DNA of 35,579 nt from Anaerocolumna aminovalerica (GTDB taxonomy: Bacteria > Bacillota > Clostridia > Lachnospirales > Lachnospiraceae). Position 1 is the stretch's first letter. Each line of letters opens with the position of its first letter. The stretch spans positions 1 through 35,579 of the forward strand of contig NZ_FOWD01000042.1 in NCBI RefSeq assembly GCF_900115365.1. The letters are read 5' to 3'. Below the pieces are notes generated by a model. The model made no database searches. It had not been told where the DNA came from and worked only from the letters and a program-made list of their open reading frames with translations. Of the stretch, positions 7,703 to 17,819 are shown in pieces. A program made the position numbers and the translations under genes.

Positions 7703-9067
7703 ATGAACAGCAATCCATTTTCAAACATTACGCCAGATATATTAGAACTAACAGAATTATGTAAAAAGAACAGTAATATCAATCCTGAACTTTATGTAAA
7801 GTACGATGTAAAAAGAGGACTTAGAGATGTAAGCGGTAAAGGTGTATTAACAGGATTAACTGAAATTGCAGAAGTTCGTTCTTATACTATTGTTGATTCT
7901 GAATTAGTCCCATGTGAAGGTAAATTATTTTACCGCGGAATTGATGTGGAAGAAATTGTAGATGGTTTTATTAGTGAAAATCGCTTTGGATTTGAGGAAG
8001 TTACATATCTTTTACTCTTTGGCCAGTTGCCGGATAAGAATGAACTTCAAAAATTCACAACCTTATTGGGAGAATATCGTTCTTTACCAACTTCATTTGT
8101 TCGGGATATTATTATGAAAGCACCCAGTCCGGACATGATGAATACTTTAGCACGAAGTGTTTTAACTTTATATTCCTATGATGACAAGGCAGATGATATA
8201 TCCATACCTAATGTTTTAAGGCAGTCTTTACAGCTTATATCCTTATTTCCGTTATTATCTGTATATGGGTATCAGGCATTTAAACATTATCATGATGGAC
8301 AGAGCTTATTTATTCATACCCCTGAACCTAAGCTCTCTACTGCTGAGATGATATTACATTTATTAAGACCTGATAGTAAATATACACCTTTAGAAGCTAA
8401 AATCTTAGACTTAGCTTTAGTATTACATGCAGAACACGGCGGTGGTAATAATTCAACTTTCACAACCCACGTAGTTACTTCAACAGGTACGGATACCTAT
8501 TCTTCTGTTGCTGCTTCATTAGGCTCCTTAAAAGGACCTAAACATGGCGGTGCTAATATAAAGGTAGTAAAGATGTTCGAAGATATGAAGGAAAAAGTAA
8601 GTGATTGGACAGATGATGATGAAGTATCTGCCTACTTAACAGCTTTGCTTCATAAAGAAGCTTTTGATAAAGCTGGTTTAATCTATGGTATGGGGCATGC
8701 TGTTTATTCCATATCTGACCCTAGAGCAAATGTTTTAAAATCATTTGTTGAAAAACTTGCCAAGGAAAAAGGCAAAGAAAAAGAATATAACCTATATAGC
8801 AAAGTAGAAAGACTTGCTGCAGAGACTATTGCAAGAGAACGTCAAATATATAAAGGTGTCAGTGCTAATATAGACTTTTATAGCGGCTTTGTATACAGTA
8901 TGTTGGATCTTCCTATTGAACTGTATACTCCAATCTTCGCCATTGCGCGAATATCCGGTTGGAGTGCTCACCGTGTTGAAGAACTTATTAATGCTGGAAA
9001 GATTATAAGACCTGCTTATAAGAGCGTGGCAGCACCAAGAGAATATGTGCCTATAATAGATAGATAA
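7703..9067 (+). CDS. gltA: Citrate synthase (citrate/2-methylcitrate synthase family)
   Basis: Condenses acetyl-CoA (or propionyl-CoA) with oxaloacetate. 454 residues with the Si-type catalytic set: H281 in GPKHGGAN, H332 in YGMGHAVY and D391 in SANIDFYSG, plus H245 in AEHGGGNN. It is about 20-70 residues longer than many bacterial enzymes, with an extended N-terminus typical of clostridial homologues. AAAGGAGG sits 7 bases upstream of the ATG. It stands alone, with a terminator behind and a long leader in front. No aconitase or isocitrate dehydrogenase is adjacent. Confidence 0.92.
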   Translation: MNSNPFSNITPDILELTELCKKNSNINPELYVKYDVKRGLRDVSGKGVLTGLTEIAEVRSYTIVDSELVPCEGKLFYRGIDVEEIVDGFISENRFGFEEVTYLLLFGQLPDKNELQKFTTLLGEYRSLPTSFVRDIIMKAPSPDMMNTLARSVLTLYSYDDKADDISIPNVLRQSLQLISLFPLLSVYGYQAFKHYHDGQSLFIHTPEPKLSTAEMILHLLRPDSKYTPLEAKILDLALVLHAEHGGGNNSTFTTHVVTSTGTDTYSSVAASLGSLKGPKHGGANIKVVKMFEDMKEKVSDWTDDDEVSAYLTALLHKEAFDKAGLIYGMGHAVYSISDPRANVLKSFVEKLAKEKGKEKEYNLYSKVERLAAETIARERQIYKGVSANIDFYSGFVYSMLDLPIELYTPIFAIARISGWSAHRVEELINAGKIIRPAYKSVAAPREYVPIIDR

Positions 9068-9137
9068 TTGTAAGAATAATCATCTGTAGATTAAAGAATT
9101 TGTTTATTAAGAATTGAACAAGAAATGTTGAACTATT

Positions 9138-9188
9138 AATCTTCGATTAAAATTTCGTTATACCAAATTTTAATCGAAGATTTCTTTT
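9138..9188 (+). terminator. Rho-independent terminator after citrate synthase
   Basis: An 18-base perfect stem, left arm 9138-9155 starting AATCTTCG and right arm 9165-9182, with a 9-base loop and then TTCTTTTT. A strong terminator 70 bases after the stop codon. Confidence 0.88.
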
Positions 9189-9346
9189 TAACATAATAAT
9201 AAGTCACTGGCTAGGAACAAAGCAGTATAATAAAAGTAGTAAGGTGGTTATTTACTTGTCCATTTTATTTACTGCTTCAATCATAGTCGATGTCCTGATT
9301 ACAACATTCTTAATTACATAATATAATTCTGGTATAGAGTTCAGCT

Positions 9347-9673
9347 TTACTTTACTAAATCATAGCTTTCCCCAATCATTCTTTCTATTTCTTTTCTTGG
9401 TACACTTCCGTCAAGAATAATGGTATTCCAGTGTTTTTTATTCATGTGGTATCCCGGTATTATCCCTTTGTAAGCATTTCTCCAAAATTCAGTCCATTGA
9501 GGAGCACATTTAATATTAACACACATAAAACCATTCCTTTCATATATAAAAGCAAATGATTTTTTATTTCTTTTACAGCGCATGACAGTCATATTATCAT
9601 CATGAAAAGGATAATCTTCATAAACATTTTGAAAAGTTTTGCAATAATCAATGACTTCTTTCCTTGTAAACAT
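9347..9673 (-). CDS. MmcQ/YjbR-family protein
   Basis: A 108-residue protein beginning MFTRKEVIDYCKTFQNVYED. It has the YjbR pattern: DYPFH, a central RCKRNKKSFAFIY strand pair, CVNIKCAP, and a C-terminal GYHMNKKHWNTIIL before a terminal helix. The family has a CyaY-like, DNA-binding-type fold, but its cellular role is unknown. It sits just downstream of accA, about 40 bases on, and may be at the tail of that operon. The 157 bases between it and the citrate synthase terminator show nothing clear. Confidence 0.75.
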   Translation of the reverse strand: MFTRKEVIDYCKTFQNVYEDYPFHDDNMTVMRCKRNKKSFAFIYERNGFMCVNIKCAPQWTEFWRNAYKGIIPGYHMNKKHWNTIILDGSVPRKEIERMIGESYDLVK

Positions 9674-9716
9674 CTGATACCTCCTGGAAGGATTACATTA
9701 TTCCTATCTGGTCTTA

Positions 9717-10508
9717 TTACATATTGCGAAATCTTTCATAGCGTTCTGCTACAAGTTCTTCCCTTGTTTTTTCTTTATATCGGTTTACAAATTCAATTAT
9801 TTTGTCTCTCATAGTTACGGCAACGGTGTCAATATTATCAACACATAAGTGTTCCGTCTCCGGAATTACATCCTGGATAATATTCATATTCTTTAAGTCT
9901 TCTGCGGTAATTTTCATTACTTCTGCTGCTTCATCCGCTCTTTTACTGTCTTTCCACAGAATAGAAGCAAAGCCTTCTGGTGATAGAATGGAGTAGGTGG
10001 AATTCTCTAGCATCCAGACTTCATCCGCTACTCCTAAAGCAAGGGCACCTCCGCTTCCGCCTTCACCAATTACAATAGATAGAATAGGTACTTTTAACCC
10101 GGACATTTCAAAAAGATTTCTTGCAATGGCTTCTCCCTGTCCTCTTTCTTCTGCTTCTATACCGCAAAAGGCACCCGGTGTATCTATAAAGCATATAATA
10201 GGGCGGTTGAATTTTTCTGCCTGTCTCATAAGGCGAAGGGCTTTACGGTATCCTTCGGGACATGGCATCCCATAATTTCTTTTCTTGTTTTCTTTCAGAT
10301 TACGTCCTTTTTGCTGCCCGATTACGGTAAAGGAAATATCGTCTATGGCTGCAAGCCCGCCTACAATCGCACCATCATCGCGGCATAAACGGTCTCCATG
10401 CAGCTCCATAAATTTATTAAATATGGCACCGATATAGTCAAGACTGGTGGGGCGTTCTTGTCCTCTGGCTATTTGAACACGGTCCCATGCTGTTAACTCA
10501 TTTGCCAT
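9717..10508 (-). CDS. accA: Acetyl-CoA carboxylase carboxyltransferase subunit alpha
   Basis: 263 residues of the crotonase-fold carboxyltransferase. It pairs with AccD to move carboxyl from biotin to acetyl-CoA, giving malonyl-CoA for fatty-acid synthesis. Recognised by [17 protein letters not shown], the GDR segment, [22 protein letters not shown] and [11 protein letters not shown] (oxyanion-hole glycines). It lacks the longer N-terminal extension of the E. coli protein, as is usual in Firmicutes. It is the last fab/acc gene of the operon, 213 bases behind accD, an unusually large gap for this block. Confidence 0.95.
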   Translation of the reverse strand: MANELTAWDRVQIARGQERPTSLDYIGAIFNKFMELHGDRLCRDDGAIVGGLAAIDDISFTVIGQQKGRNLKENKKRNYGMPCPEGYRKALRLMRQAEKFNRPIICFIDTPGAFCGIEAEERGQGEAIARNLFEMSGLKVPILSIVIGEGGSGGALALGVADEVWMLENSTYSILSPEGFASILWKDSKRADEAAEVMKITAEDLKNMNIIQDVIPETEHLCVDNIDTVAVTMRDKIIEFVNRYKEKTREELVAERYERFRNM

Positions 10509-10721
10509 AACAACCTCTATTCCGGCGCTTTAGCGCCATTTGATAAATGTCTACAATTTTTGCATAACACAATGTAGGTTGAAAAAATTGTTATTCAACC
10601 TGACCTCGCTTCCAGCGCTTTGCACTTTACAATTACAACTGCAACTTTGCATCAGCACAAATTGCCGGTTAAAAACCAACATGTTTTTTCAATCTAACCT
10701 CAAATTCCCAGCTTAGTACTT
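10509..10721. repeat. accD-accA spacer with hairpins and imperfect direct repeat
   Basis: A 213-base gap where the other junctions of the operon are a few tens of bases or less. It contains the tight hairpin GGCGCTTTAGCGCC (10524-10537) and AGGTTGAA/TTCAACCT (10576-10583 and 10594-10601). A roughly 45-base segment from 10594 (TTCAACCTGACCTC) recurs imperfectly from 10688 (TTCAATCTAACCTC), running up to the accD stop. No reading frame was found. It may be an intergenic repeat inserted in the operon; it is not a recognised element. Confidence 0.4.
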
Positions 10722-11552
10722 TCAACTTTTAATTAATATAGATAATGTCTGTTTCAATTTACTGCGTTTTACGATTTTATCAATAAATCCATGCTCTAAC
10801 AAAAATTCAGCTCTTTGAAATCCTTCCGGAAGTTTTTGTCCTATTGTTTGTTCTATCACCCTAGGTCCTGCAAAGCCGATTAGAGCCCCCGGTTCGGCTA
10901 AGATTACATCTCCTAACATTGCAAAGCTTGCCATAACGCCTCCGGTTGTAGGATCGGTTAGTACGGGTACATATAAAAGTCCTGCTTCATCGTGTTTTTT
11001 AAGTGCTTGTGATGTTTTTGCCATCTGCATAAGAGATACGATTCCTTCCTGCATTCTTGCACCTCCGGAACAGCAGAATATAATAAGAGGAAGTCTTTGT
11101 TCGGTAGCCCTTTCAATTAATCCGGTTATCTTCTCTCCAACTACTTTACCCATGCTTCCCATTAAAAAATCAGAGGACATAACACCGATAGCTACATCAG
11201 TTCCGTTTATAGTTCCAACACCGGTTATGACTGCTTCGTCTAAATTCGTTACCGTTTTTACATGTTCCAGCTTCTGTTTATATCCTGGGAAGCTTAAGGG
11301 GTCACTGATTGGGTATTCTGTACTCCATTCTATAAAACTTCCTTTATCCAATACCATGCTTAATCTTTCTCTGGGTGTTATTCTAAAGTAACTCCCGCAA
11401 TTTGGACATGTATAATAGTTGGAGACAACATCTTCCGCATATAGAATTTCATTGCATTTTACACATTTTTGAAACAAGCCATCCGGTATTTGCGCTGAAT
11501 CAAGCATCTTTTTTGATTGAGAAGATGTTTTTTTAAACATATCTTTTAACAT
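10722..11552 (-). CDS. accD: Acetyl-CoA carboxylase carboxyltransferase subunit beta
   Basis: 276 residues. An N-terminal zinc ribbon (C30, C33, C49, C52) is followed by the crotonase-fold carboxyltransferase domain with [37 protein letters not shown] and [12 protein letters not shown]. It forms the A2B2 carboxyltransferase with AccA. It starts MLKDMFKK after GGAGTGAAATC. The C-terminus ([10 protein letters not shown]) ends a little early compared with many homologues, right beside the repeat in the following spacer. Confidence 0.95.
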   Translation of the reverse strand: MLKDMFKKTSSQSKKMLDSAQIPDGLFQKCVKCNEILYAEDVVSNYYTCPNCGSYFRITPRERLSMVLDKGSFIEWSTEYPISDPLSFPGYKQKLEHVKTVTNLDEAVITGVGTINGTDVAIGVMSSDFLMGSMGKVVGEKITGLIERATEQRLPLIIFCCSGGARMQEGIVSLMQMAKTSQALKKHDEAGLLYVPVLTDPTTGGVMASFAMLGDVILAEPGALIGFAGPRVIEQTIGQKLPEGFQRAEFLLEHGFIDKIVKRSKLKQTLSILIKS

Positions 11553-11590
11553 GATTTCACTCCATTCTATTCATGTTTTATTTTAATGCA

Positions 11591-12934
11591 TTACTTTTTC
11601 AATAATCTTTCAATAAATCCGGTATCTATGTTTCCGTCTTTAAAATCTTTATTATTAATTAATTGATATTGAAAATCTATATTGGTATCGATCCCTTCTA
11701 CTACCAATTCTCCCAGTACTCCACGGATTTTGGCTATAGCCTCCTCACGGTTACAGCCATGTACCATAACTTTTGCAATAAGCGAATCATAGTTTGCAGG
11801 GATTTTATATCCGGTATATAATGCAGTATCAATACGAACTCCTTTACCTCCCGGCATATGAAAGCCGGTAACCAATCCCGGTGACGGTGTAAAATTCTTA
11901 TAGGGATTTTCCGCATTGATTCTGCATTCTATTGCATGGCCTTCTATTTTAATATCTTCTTGCTTGTAAGAAAGTTTTTCTCCATGGGCAATTTTAATTT
12001 GTTCTTTTATTAAATCAATTCCGGTTACCAGCTCTGTTACACCGTGTTCAACCTGAATTCTTGTATTCATCTCGATAAAGTAATAATGGTTGTTTTCATC
12101 CAATAAAAATTCAATGGTGCCTGCATTACAGTAATTAGCAGCCTTAGCAGCTTTTACGGCAGTTTCGCCCATTTCTTTTCTAAGTTTATCATCTATTGCA
12201 GGAGAAGGAGATTCTTCAATCATTTTCTGATGTCTTCTTTGTAAGGAACAGTCTCTTTCCCCTAAATGTATTACATTTCCATAATTATCTGCTAATATTT
12301 GAAATTCTATATGTCTTGCTTTAGCAATATACTTTTCAATATACATGGTGTCATCACCAAAGGCATTTTTGGCTTCCTGACTTGCTGTTTCAAAATGATG
12401 CATAAATTCTTCTTCTGATGTAACAATCCGCATTCCTTTGCCGCCGCCTCCTGCGGAAGCTTTGATCATAACAGGATATCCCATTTTGTCTGCAATCTCT
12501 TTACCCTCCTTAGAAGAATAAACAGCTTCCTTAGTTCCCGGTACCACAGGTACCAGAGCTTCCATCATGGTTTTTCTTGCTTCTGATTTATTACCCATTT
12601 TATCTATTACTTCACAGGAAGGTCCAATGAATGTAATATTACACTTCTTACAAAGGTCTGCGAATTTACTGTTTTCAGACAGAAACCCAAAACCGGGATG
12701 AATGGCATCTGCACCGGTTGCATAGGCCGCACTTAAGATACGATCCATTCTTAAATAACTATCCTTGGCAGGAGCCGGACCCACACATATGGTTTCGTCT
12801 GCTAATTGTGCGTGAAGAGCATCTTTATCTGCCTCTGAACATATAGCTACGGTATCAATGCCCATTTCTCTGCAGGCACGGATGATGCGAACCGCTATTT
12901 CTCCCCGATTGGCTATTAATACTTTCTTAATCAT
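11591..12934 (-). CDS. accC: Biotin carboxylase subunit of acetyl-CoA carboxylase
   Basis: 447 residues with the complete biotin carboxylase architecture. An N-terminal preATP domain (KKVLIANRGEIAVRIIRA) precedes an ATP-grasp with the glycine-rich KASAGGGGKGMR, HIEFQILAD, ERDCSLQRRHQK and EMNTRIQVEHGVTE, and the C-terminal lid domain follows. It carboxylates the biotin on AccB using bicarbonate and ATP. It is about 38 bases upstream of accD and 20 bases behind fabZ in one minus-strand operon. Confidence 0.96.
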   Translation of the reverse strand: MIKKVLIANRGEIAVRIIRACREMGIDTVAICSEADKDALHAQLADETICVGPAPAKDSYLRMDRILSAAYATGADAIHPGFGFLSENSKFADLCKKCNITFIGPSCEVIDKMGNKSEARKTMMEALVPVVPGTKEAVYSSKEGKEIADKMGYPVMIKASAGGGGKGMRIVTSEEEFMHHFETASQEAKNAFGDDTMYIEKYIAKARHIEFQILADNYGNVIHLGERDCSLQRRHQKMIEESPSPAIDDKLRKEMGETAVKAAKAANYCNAGTIEFLLDENNHYYFIEMNTRIQVEHGVTELVTGIDLIKEQIKIAHGEKLSYKQEDIKIEGHAIECRINAENPYKNFTPSPGLVTGFHMPGGKGVRIDTALYTGYKIPANYDSLIAKVMVHGCNREEAIAKIRGVLGELVVEGIDTNIDFQYQLINNKDFKDGNIDTGFIERLLKK

Positions 12935-12954
12935 ATACTATCCTCGATTCCGAA

Positions 12955-13377
12955 TTAGGCTATAGCAAAGACTAATTCTGCCTCAGCAAAGACTTTATTC
13001 TCGTCATAAGCTTTAGCAGTTGCAACTCCTATATTCCCTTTTTGTTTAATCAGCTCTACCTCTAAGGTCAATACATCACCCGGAAATATTTTATTTTTGA
13101 ATTTCGCTTTGTTAATTCCTCCGAAGTAAGCATTTTTACCCTTATTTGCTTCCACAGACAAACAAATAACAGCTCCTACCTGGGATAACGCTTCAATAAT
13201 AAGTACACCCGGCATAACCGGTTCATCCGGAAAATGACCTGTGAAAAATGGTTCATTGTAAGTAACACATTTTCTGCCTATGGCGCGTTTACCAGGCTCT
13301 AATTCATCAATTCGGTCTATTAATAAAAACGGACTTCTTTGGGGAATTATTTTTTGTATATCCATTACGCTTAACAT
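12955..13377 (-). CDS. fabZ: 3-hydroxyacyl-ACP dehydratase FabZ
   Basis: 140 residues, hot-dog fold. The catalytic pair is H48 in TGHFPDEPVMPGVLIIEAL and E62 in the same helix. It starts MLSVMDIQKIIPQRSPFLLIDRI after GGAGA. It dehydrates 3-hydroxyacyl-ACP to trans-2-enoyl-ACP, the substrate of FabK encoded upstream. It lies between accB (16-base gap) and accC. No FabA or FabM-type isomerase is visible in the window, so the source of unsaturated fatty acids is not shown here. Confidence 0.95.
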   Translation of the reverse strand: MLSVMDIQKIIPQRSPFLLIDRIDELEPGKRAIGRKCVTYNEPFFTGHFPDEPVMPGVLIIEALSQVGAVICLSVEANKGKNAYFGGINKAKFKNKIFPGDVLTLEVELIKQKGNIGVATAKAYDENKVFAEAELVFAIA

Positions 13378-13392
13378 AATTTTTTCTCCATT

Positions 13393-13827
13393 CTACAGCG
13401 GTTTTAAGCTTACTAAAGGCTGACCATATTCAATCATATCTTTATTCTTTACTAAGATTTCTTTCACTACCCCATCATACTCAGATTCAATTTCATTCAT
13501 TAATTTCATAGCTTCCACAATACCAATAATCTGACCTTTTTTTACTACATCACCTACAGATATATATGGTTCGCTTCCCTCTGATTTTGCTGCATAAAAT
13601 GTACCTACCATAGGCGAGGATATTACCAGGTTATTGGTACTGCATGAGCCTTCCGGCTGTTTTAGCTCTGGGTTACTTTGTACCGGTACACTTTCCGGAG
13701 TATCACGGTGTACCACATTACGATTAATTTGCAAAGATAGCCTGCTGCCTTCTTCTTCATATTCAAAAGAAGTCAGGGCTGATTCGGATACGGTTTTTAT
13801 TAACTTGATTATATTCTCCATTTCCAT
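13393..13827 (-). CDS. accB: Biotin carboxyl carrier protein of acetyl-CoA carboxylase
   Basis: 144 residues from the ATG at 13827, which is 9 bases after AGGAGG. A longer frame from TTG at 13848 would place that ribosome binding site inside the gene and is rejected. It has an N-terminal helical region, a flexible linker rich in Pro/Glu/Ser (about residues 40-65), then a biotinyl domain with VEAMKLMNEIE in which K108 is biotinylated. The hinge has SSPMVGTFYAA typical of AccB. It starts about 14 bases upstream of where fabF ends and is translated with it. Confidence 0.94.
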   Translation of the reverse strand: MEMENIIKLIKTVSESALTSFEYEEEGSRLSLQINRNVVHRDTPESVPVQSNPELKQPEGSCSTNNLVISSPMVGTFYAAKSEGSEPYISVGDVVKKGQIIGIVEAMKLMNEIESEYDGVVKEILVKNKDMIEYGQPLVSLKPL

Positions 13828-13840
13828 AGTTAACTTCCTC

Positions 13841-15076
13841 CTAACCAATATACTTCTTAACTAACAAGCTTCCGTTATGTCCGCCGAAACCTAAGGAATT
13901 ACTGATTGCATAATTCACTTCTTTTCCGGTTTCCGGCTCTTTCGTATAATTTAGATCCATTTCTTCATCGGGGATTTGATAACCAACGGTAGCATGGATG
14001 TAATTTTCCATAACAGATTTTATGCAAGTAATGAATTCTACTGCACCTGCTGCACCTAATAAATGTCCTATCATGGATTTGGTTGAATTCACATTTAATT
14101 TATATGCATGTTGGCCAAAGGCTTTCTTGATTGATCTTGTTTCAAATAAATCATTGTGATGAGTACTTGTTCCGTGAGCATTTACATAATCAACATCTTC
14201 CGGTTTAATACCTGCTTCGTTTATTGCAAATAACATTGCCCTTGCTGCACCGTCTCCGTCTTCACATGGAGAAGTAATATGGTAAGCATCACAAGTTGCA
14301 CCATAACCTACAAGCTCTGCTAAGATATTCGCGCCCCTTGCTACGGCATGTTCATAAGATTCCAATACCACTACGCCGGCACCTTCACCCATAACGAATC
14401 CGCTTCTCTCTTTATCAAAGGGAATGGATGCTCTCGCTGGATCTGTTGCTGAAGTAAGGGCAGTTAAGGCGCTAAATCCTGCTATTCCAAGAGGAGTAAT
14501 AGCTGCTTCCGTACCGCCAGCTATCATAACATCTGCTTCATTACATTGAATATAGCGATATGCATCACCTATGGAATGAGTTCCGGTTGCACATGCAGTT
14601 ACGATGTTGGTGCATTTTCCTTTTAAGCCATATGTTATAGCAACATTTCCGGCAGCCATATTAGAAATCATCATAGGTACTAAAAGTGTAGAAACCCTTC
14701 TAGGCCCTTTTTCCAATAGCTTCTCATGGTCTTTCTCAATTGCTTGCAGGCTTCCGATACCGGAACCAACAGATACACCAATTCTTGTTGCATCTTCCTT
14801 CTCTAAATCTAGCTTAGCATCTGCAATAGCCTGGCCGGCTGCTGCTACTGCATATTGCGAGAATTTTTCCATTCTCTTTGCTGCTTTTGGATCCATGTAC
14901 TGTGAAGGATCAAAATCATCTACCTGAGCGGCTAATTTTACTTTATAATCTGTTGTATCAAAATATGTCAGCGGTTTAATAGCTACCTTTTGTGCTTTTA
15001 TGTTATTCCAAAATGTATCAATGTCATTACCAAGGGGAGAAATTATTCCCATACCTGTGATTACTACTCTTTTCAT
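13841..15076 (-). CDS. fabF: 3-oxoacyl-ACP synthase II
   Basis: 411 residues, thiolase fold, starting MKRVVITGMGIISPLGND. Catalytic triad: C162 (VTACATGTHSIG), H301 (NAHGTSTHHND) and H338 (MIGHLLGAAG). It condenses malonyl-ACP with acyl-ACP during elongation. The window has no fabH, so chain initiation must be encoded elsewhere. It follows fabG with about 42 bases between and slightly overlaps the upstream region of accB. Confidence 0.96.
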   Translation of the reverse strand: MKRVVITGMGIISPLGNDIDTFWNNIKAQKVAIKPLTYFDTTDYKVKLAAQVDDFDPSQYMDPKAAKRMEKFSQYAVAAAGQAIADAKLDLEKEDATRIGVSVGSGIGSLQAIEKDHEKLLEKGPRRVSTLLVPMMISNMAAGNVAITYGLKGKCTNIVTACATGTHSIGDAYRYIQCNEADVMIAGGTEAAITPLGIAGFSALTALTSATDPARASIPFDKERSGFVMGEGAGVVVLESYEHAVARGANILAELVGYGATCDAYHITSPCEDGDGAARAMLFAINEAGIKPEDVDYVNAHGTSTHHNDLFETRSIKKAFGQHAYKLNVNSTKSMIGHLLGAAGAVEFITCIKSVMENYIHATVGYQIPDEEMDLNYTKEPETGKEVNYAISNSLGFGGHNGSLLVKKYIG

Positions 15077-15118
15077 ACTTACACTTCTCCTTTTCTTTAT
15101 ATGTAGAATGGGCTGGCC

Positions 15119-15859
15119 CTACATGCCAAGACCGCCATCAACTTGTATGGTCTGGCCGGTTATATAAGACGCCTTATCTGAAGCCAAAAATGCAACCGTT
15201 TCTGCAATATCTTCTACTTCTCCTAACCTTTTTAACGGAATTAATTCAGTTACTTTCTCTTTTAAATCATCCTTTAGCACAGCAGTCATATCAGTATTAA
15301 TATAACCCGGTGCCACTGCATTAACTGTAATCCCTCTGGAACCTAATTCTTTAGCTAAGGATTTGGTTATACCAATAACCCCTGCTTTTGCAGCACAATA
15401 ATTTGCCTGGCCGGGATTACCAACTACACCGGATATGGAAGATATATTGATGATTCTGCCTTCCTTTTGTTTTAACATTATACGGGAAGCTTGTTTTAAA
15501 CAGTTGAATACCCCTTTTAAATTGGTATTAATAACAGCATCAAACTCTTCTTCAGACATTTTTAATATCAGATTATCCTTTGTGATTCCTGCATTATTTA
15601 CTAAGATATCAATTCTTTCATATTCTTTTGTAATATCAGAAAACATTGTTTTTACTGCCTCGAAATCAGCTACGTCCGCCTGATACGCTATAGCAGTACC
15701 ACCATTTTCTTTAATTTGATTAACTATTTCTTCTGCTTTCTCTTTTGAGCCGCAGTAATTTATAATAACAATAGCACCATATCCGGCAAGGGTAAGAGCA
15801 ATGGCTCTTCCAATTCCTCTGCTGGCACCGGTTACCAAAGCAACTTTATTCTTTAACAT
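15119..15859 (-). CDS. fabG: 3-oxoacyl-ACP reductase FabG
   Basis: 246-residue short-chain dehydrogenase. NADPH-binding [11 protein letters not shown] near residues 10-20, NNAG at 88-91, catalytic S141, Y154 and K158 ([13 protein letters not shown]), and the C-terminal [20 protein letters not shown]. It reduces 3-oxoacyl-ACP. Its ATG overlaps the fabD stop (ATGTTAA), so the two are translationally coupled. Confidence 0.96.
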   Translation of the reverse strand: MLKNKVALVTGASRGIGRAIALTLAGYGAIVIINYCGSKEKAEEIVNQIKENGGTAIAYQADVADFEAVKTMFSDITKEYERIDILVNNAGITKDNLILKMSEEEFDAVINTNLKGVFNCLKQASRIMLKQKEGRIINISSISGVVGNPGQANYCAAKAGVIGITKSLAKELGSRGITVNAVAPGYINTDMTAVLKDDLKEKVTELIPLKRLGEVEDIAETVAFLASDKASYITGQTIQVDGGLGM

Positions 15860-16779
15860 AATGGCACCTCCTGTAACTTTTCTAAATCTCCTGTTTTTTC
15901 AATATTAATAACCTTACATGTTTTATCTATTTTTCTTACAAAACCAGTCAAGGTTTTTCCCGGACCAATTTCAATAAAGGTATCTACTCCATCTGCAATC
16001 ATCTTTTCAACACTTTGCTGCCATTTTACAGATGAATAGACCTGTTTGCCTAAAAGATCACGTATATTCTTATTATCCTTTATATATTCTGCATTTACAT
16101 TTGCAACATAAGGTATATCCGGATTATGAATGGTAATTTCCCTTAATATTTCATTTAACTGCTCTCCGGCTTTTTTTAACATAGGAGAATGGAAAGGTCC
16201 GCTTACATTAAGAGGCAGTACCCGTTTAGCACCCTTTTCCTTTAATGTCTCACTTGCCCTTTCTACTGCTTCTTTTTCTCCTGAAATTACTATTTGACCG
16301 GGGCAGTTATAATTTGCAACAATTACAATTCCTTCCGTCTCATCACATACCTTTTCAATAGTTCCATTATCTAAACCAAGAACTGCTGCCATACTGCCAA
16401 CTCCAGGCCTTACAGCATCCTGCATTAATTTGCCCCGTTGATGGACAACTTTAATTCCTTCTTCAAAAGTCATAACGCCGCTTGCAATCATAGCAGGGTA
16501 TTCCCCCAGGCTTAATCCGGCGCAAACATCGGGTTTTATACCTGATTTATTTACTTGCAGCAGCATAGCCATACAGGTGGTTACCATTGCAATCTGTGTG
16601 TATTCCGTTATATTAAGGTTTTCATTATCCTCAAAACAAAGAGCCGGCAAGTCCACTCCTAATATACCGGAAGCTTTTTCATATATTTCCCTGGAGTCTT
16701 GAAAGTTTTCGTAAAAATCTTTACCCATGCCAGCATATTGTGCCCCTTGACCAGGGAATACAAATGCGATTTTTCCCAT
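15853..16779 (-). CDS. fabD: Malonyl-CoA:ACP transacylase
   Basis: 308 residues from the ATG at 16779, which has GAGGGAG 8 bases ahead. An in-frame ATG at 16821 adds 14 residues without family similarity. [14 protein letters not shown] opens the protein; the nucleophile is S90 in [10 protein letters not shown] and the catalytic His is H197 in [10 protein letters not shown]. It loads malonyl groups onto AcpP, encoded two genes upstream. It overlaps fabG by 7 bases. Confidence 0.95.
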   Translation of the reverse strand: MGKIAFVFPGQGAQYAGMGKDFYENFQDSREIYEKASGILGVDLPALCFEDNENLNITEYTQIAMVTTCMAMLLQVNKSGIKPDVCAGLSLGEYPAMIASGVMTFEEGIKVVHQRGKLMQDAVRPGVGSMAAVLGLDNGTIEKVCDETEGIVIVANYNCPGQIVISGEKEAVERASETLKEKGAKRVLPLNVSGPFHSPMLKKAGEQLNEILREITIHNPDIPYVANVNAEYIKDNKNIRDLLGKQVYSSVKWQQSVEKMIADGVDTFIEIGPGKTLTGFVRKIDKTCKVINIEKTGDLEKLQEVPLC

Positions 16780-16840
16780 ACTTAATTCTCCCTCATAGAT
16801 ATTTTTATATAATACACCCATTGTATTCTCTACTTCATGA

Positions 16841-17767
16841 TTAATCTATTTTTAGTAGTTTTTCTGCCTCTTCTATAATTTCACTAATAATTTCTTTACA
16901 GGACTGTTCTTTGGATACCAATCCGGCAATTTGTCCTGCCATAACAGAACCGTTATTAATGTCACCTTCAACAACCGCTTTCCTTAAAGAACCAAGGGTT
17001 AAAAGTTCTAATTCTTCAAAGCTTTTTCCCTCTTGTTCTAATCTGGTATATTGTCTAGTCATCTGGTTTCTTATGGAACGAACCGGATGGCCTGTTGATC
17101 TGCCGGTTACCGTTGAATCAATATCTCTGGAGTCAATAAGACGTTTTTTATAATTAGGATGGACAATGGATTCATGAGAAACCACAAATCTGGTTCCAAT
17201 TTGTCCGGCCTCCGCACCCAGCATAAATACAGCTGCAAGACCTCTTCCATCACCAATTCCACCAGCTGCAATAACTGGAATGTTTATAGCATCCACGATT
17301 TGGGGAATTAAAGCCATAGTGGTTAATTCTCCAATATGTCCCCCTGCTTCACAGCCTTCCGCCACCACAGCGTCTGCTCCATGCTTTTCCATTCTTTTTG
17401 CTAAAGCAACAGAAGCTACTACAGGAATCACTTTGATTCCTGCTTCTTTCCACATAGGAATGTATTTTTCAGGATTTCCTGCACCAGTTGTAACTACGGA
17501 TACTTTTTCTTCTACCACTAAGTCCGCAATTTCAGAGGCATAAGGGCTAAGAAGCATAATATTTACGCCAAAAGGCTTATCTGTTAATGTTTTAGCTTTT
17601 CTAATTTCTTCCCTTACCACTTCCACAGGTGCACTGCCTGCTGCAATAATACCTAAACCCCCTCCATTGGATACACCGGCAGCCAAATGATGTTCAGCAA
17701 CCCATGCCATACCCCCTTGAATAATCGGGTATTTAATGTTTAATAATTCACTAATACGTGTCTTCAT
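16841..17767 (-). CDS. fabK: Enoyl-ACP reductase II (FabK, FMN-dependent)
   Basis: 308 residues from the ATG at 17767, chosen because GGGGGT precedes it. A nitronate-monooxygenase/FabK-type TIM barrel: NIKYPIIQGGMAWVAEHHLAAGVSNGGG at the N-terminus (flavin phosphate region), NIMLLSP, VVAEGCEAGGH, PVIAAGGIGDGRG and GAEAGQIGTRF. It replaces FabI for the last step of the elongation cycle. Position between acpP and fabD is the classic fab order of many Firmicutes and supports FabK over a nitronate monooxygenase. Confidence 0.93.
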   Translation of the reverse strand: MKTRISELLNIKYPIIQGGMAWVAEHHLAAGVSNGGGLGIIAAGSAPVEVVREEIRKAKTLTDKPFGVNIMLLSPYASEIADLVVEEKVSVVTTGAGNPEKYIPMWKEAGIKVIPVVASVALAKRMEKHGADAVVAEGCEAGGHIGELTTMALIPQIVDAINIPVIAAGGIGDGRGLAAVFMLGAEAGQIGTRFVVSHESIVHPNYKKRLIDSRDIDSTVTGRSTGHPVRSIRNQMTRQYTRLEQEGKSFEELELLTLGSLRKAVVEGDINNGSVMAGQIAGLVSKEQSCKEIISEIIEEAEKLLKID

Positions 17768-17819
17768 CTTTACCCCCATTGCATTTCACATCTGTTTATG
17801 ATGTAATGCTGCCTCATAA

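Noticed and set aside
7534-7764. Hydrophobic plus-strand frame in the citrate synthase leader, overlapping the gene start
   Set aside because: No ribosome binding site, AT-rich composition alone explains the Phe/Leu/Tyr bias, and it overlaps the well-supported gltA start.
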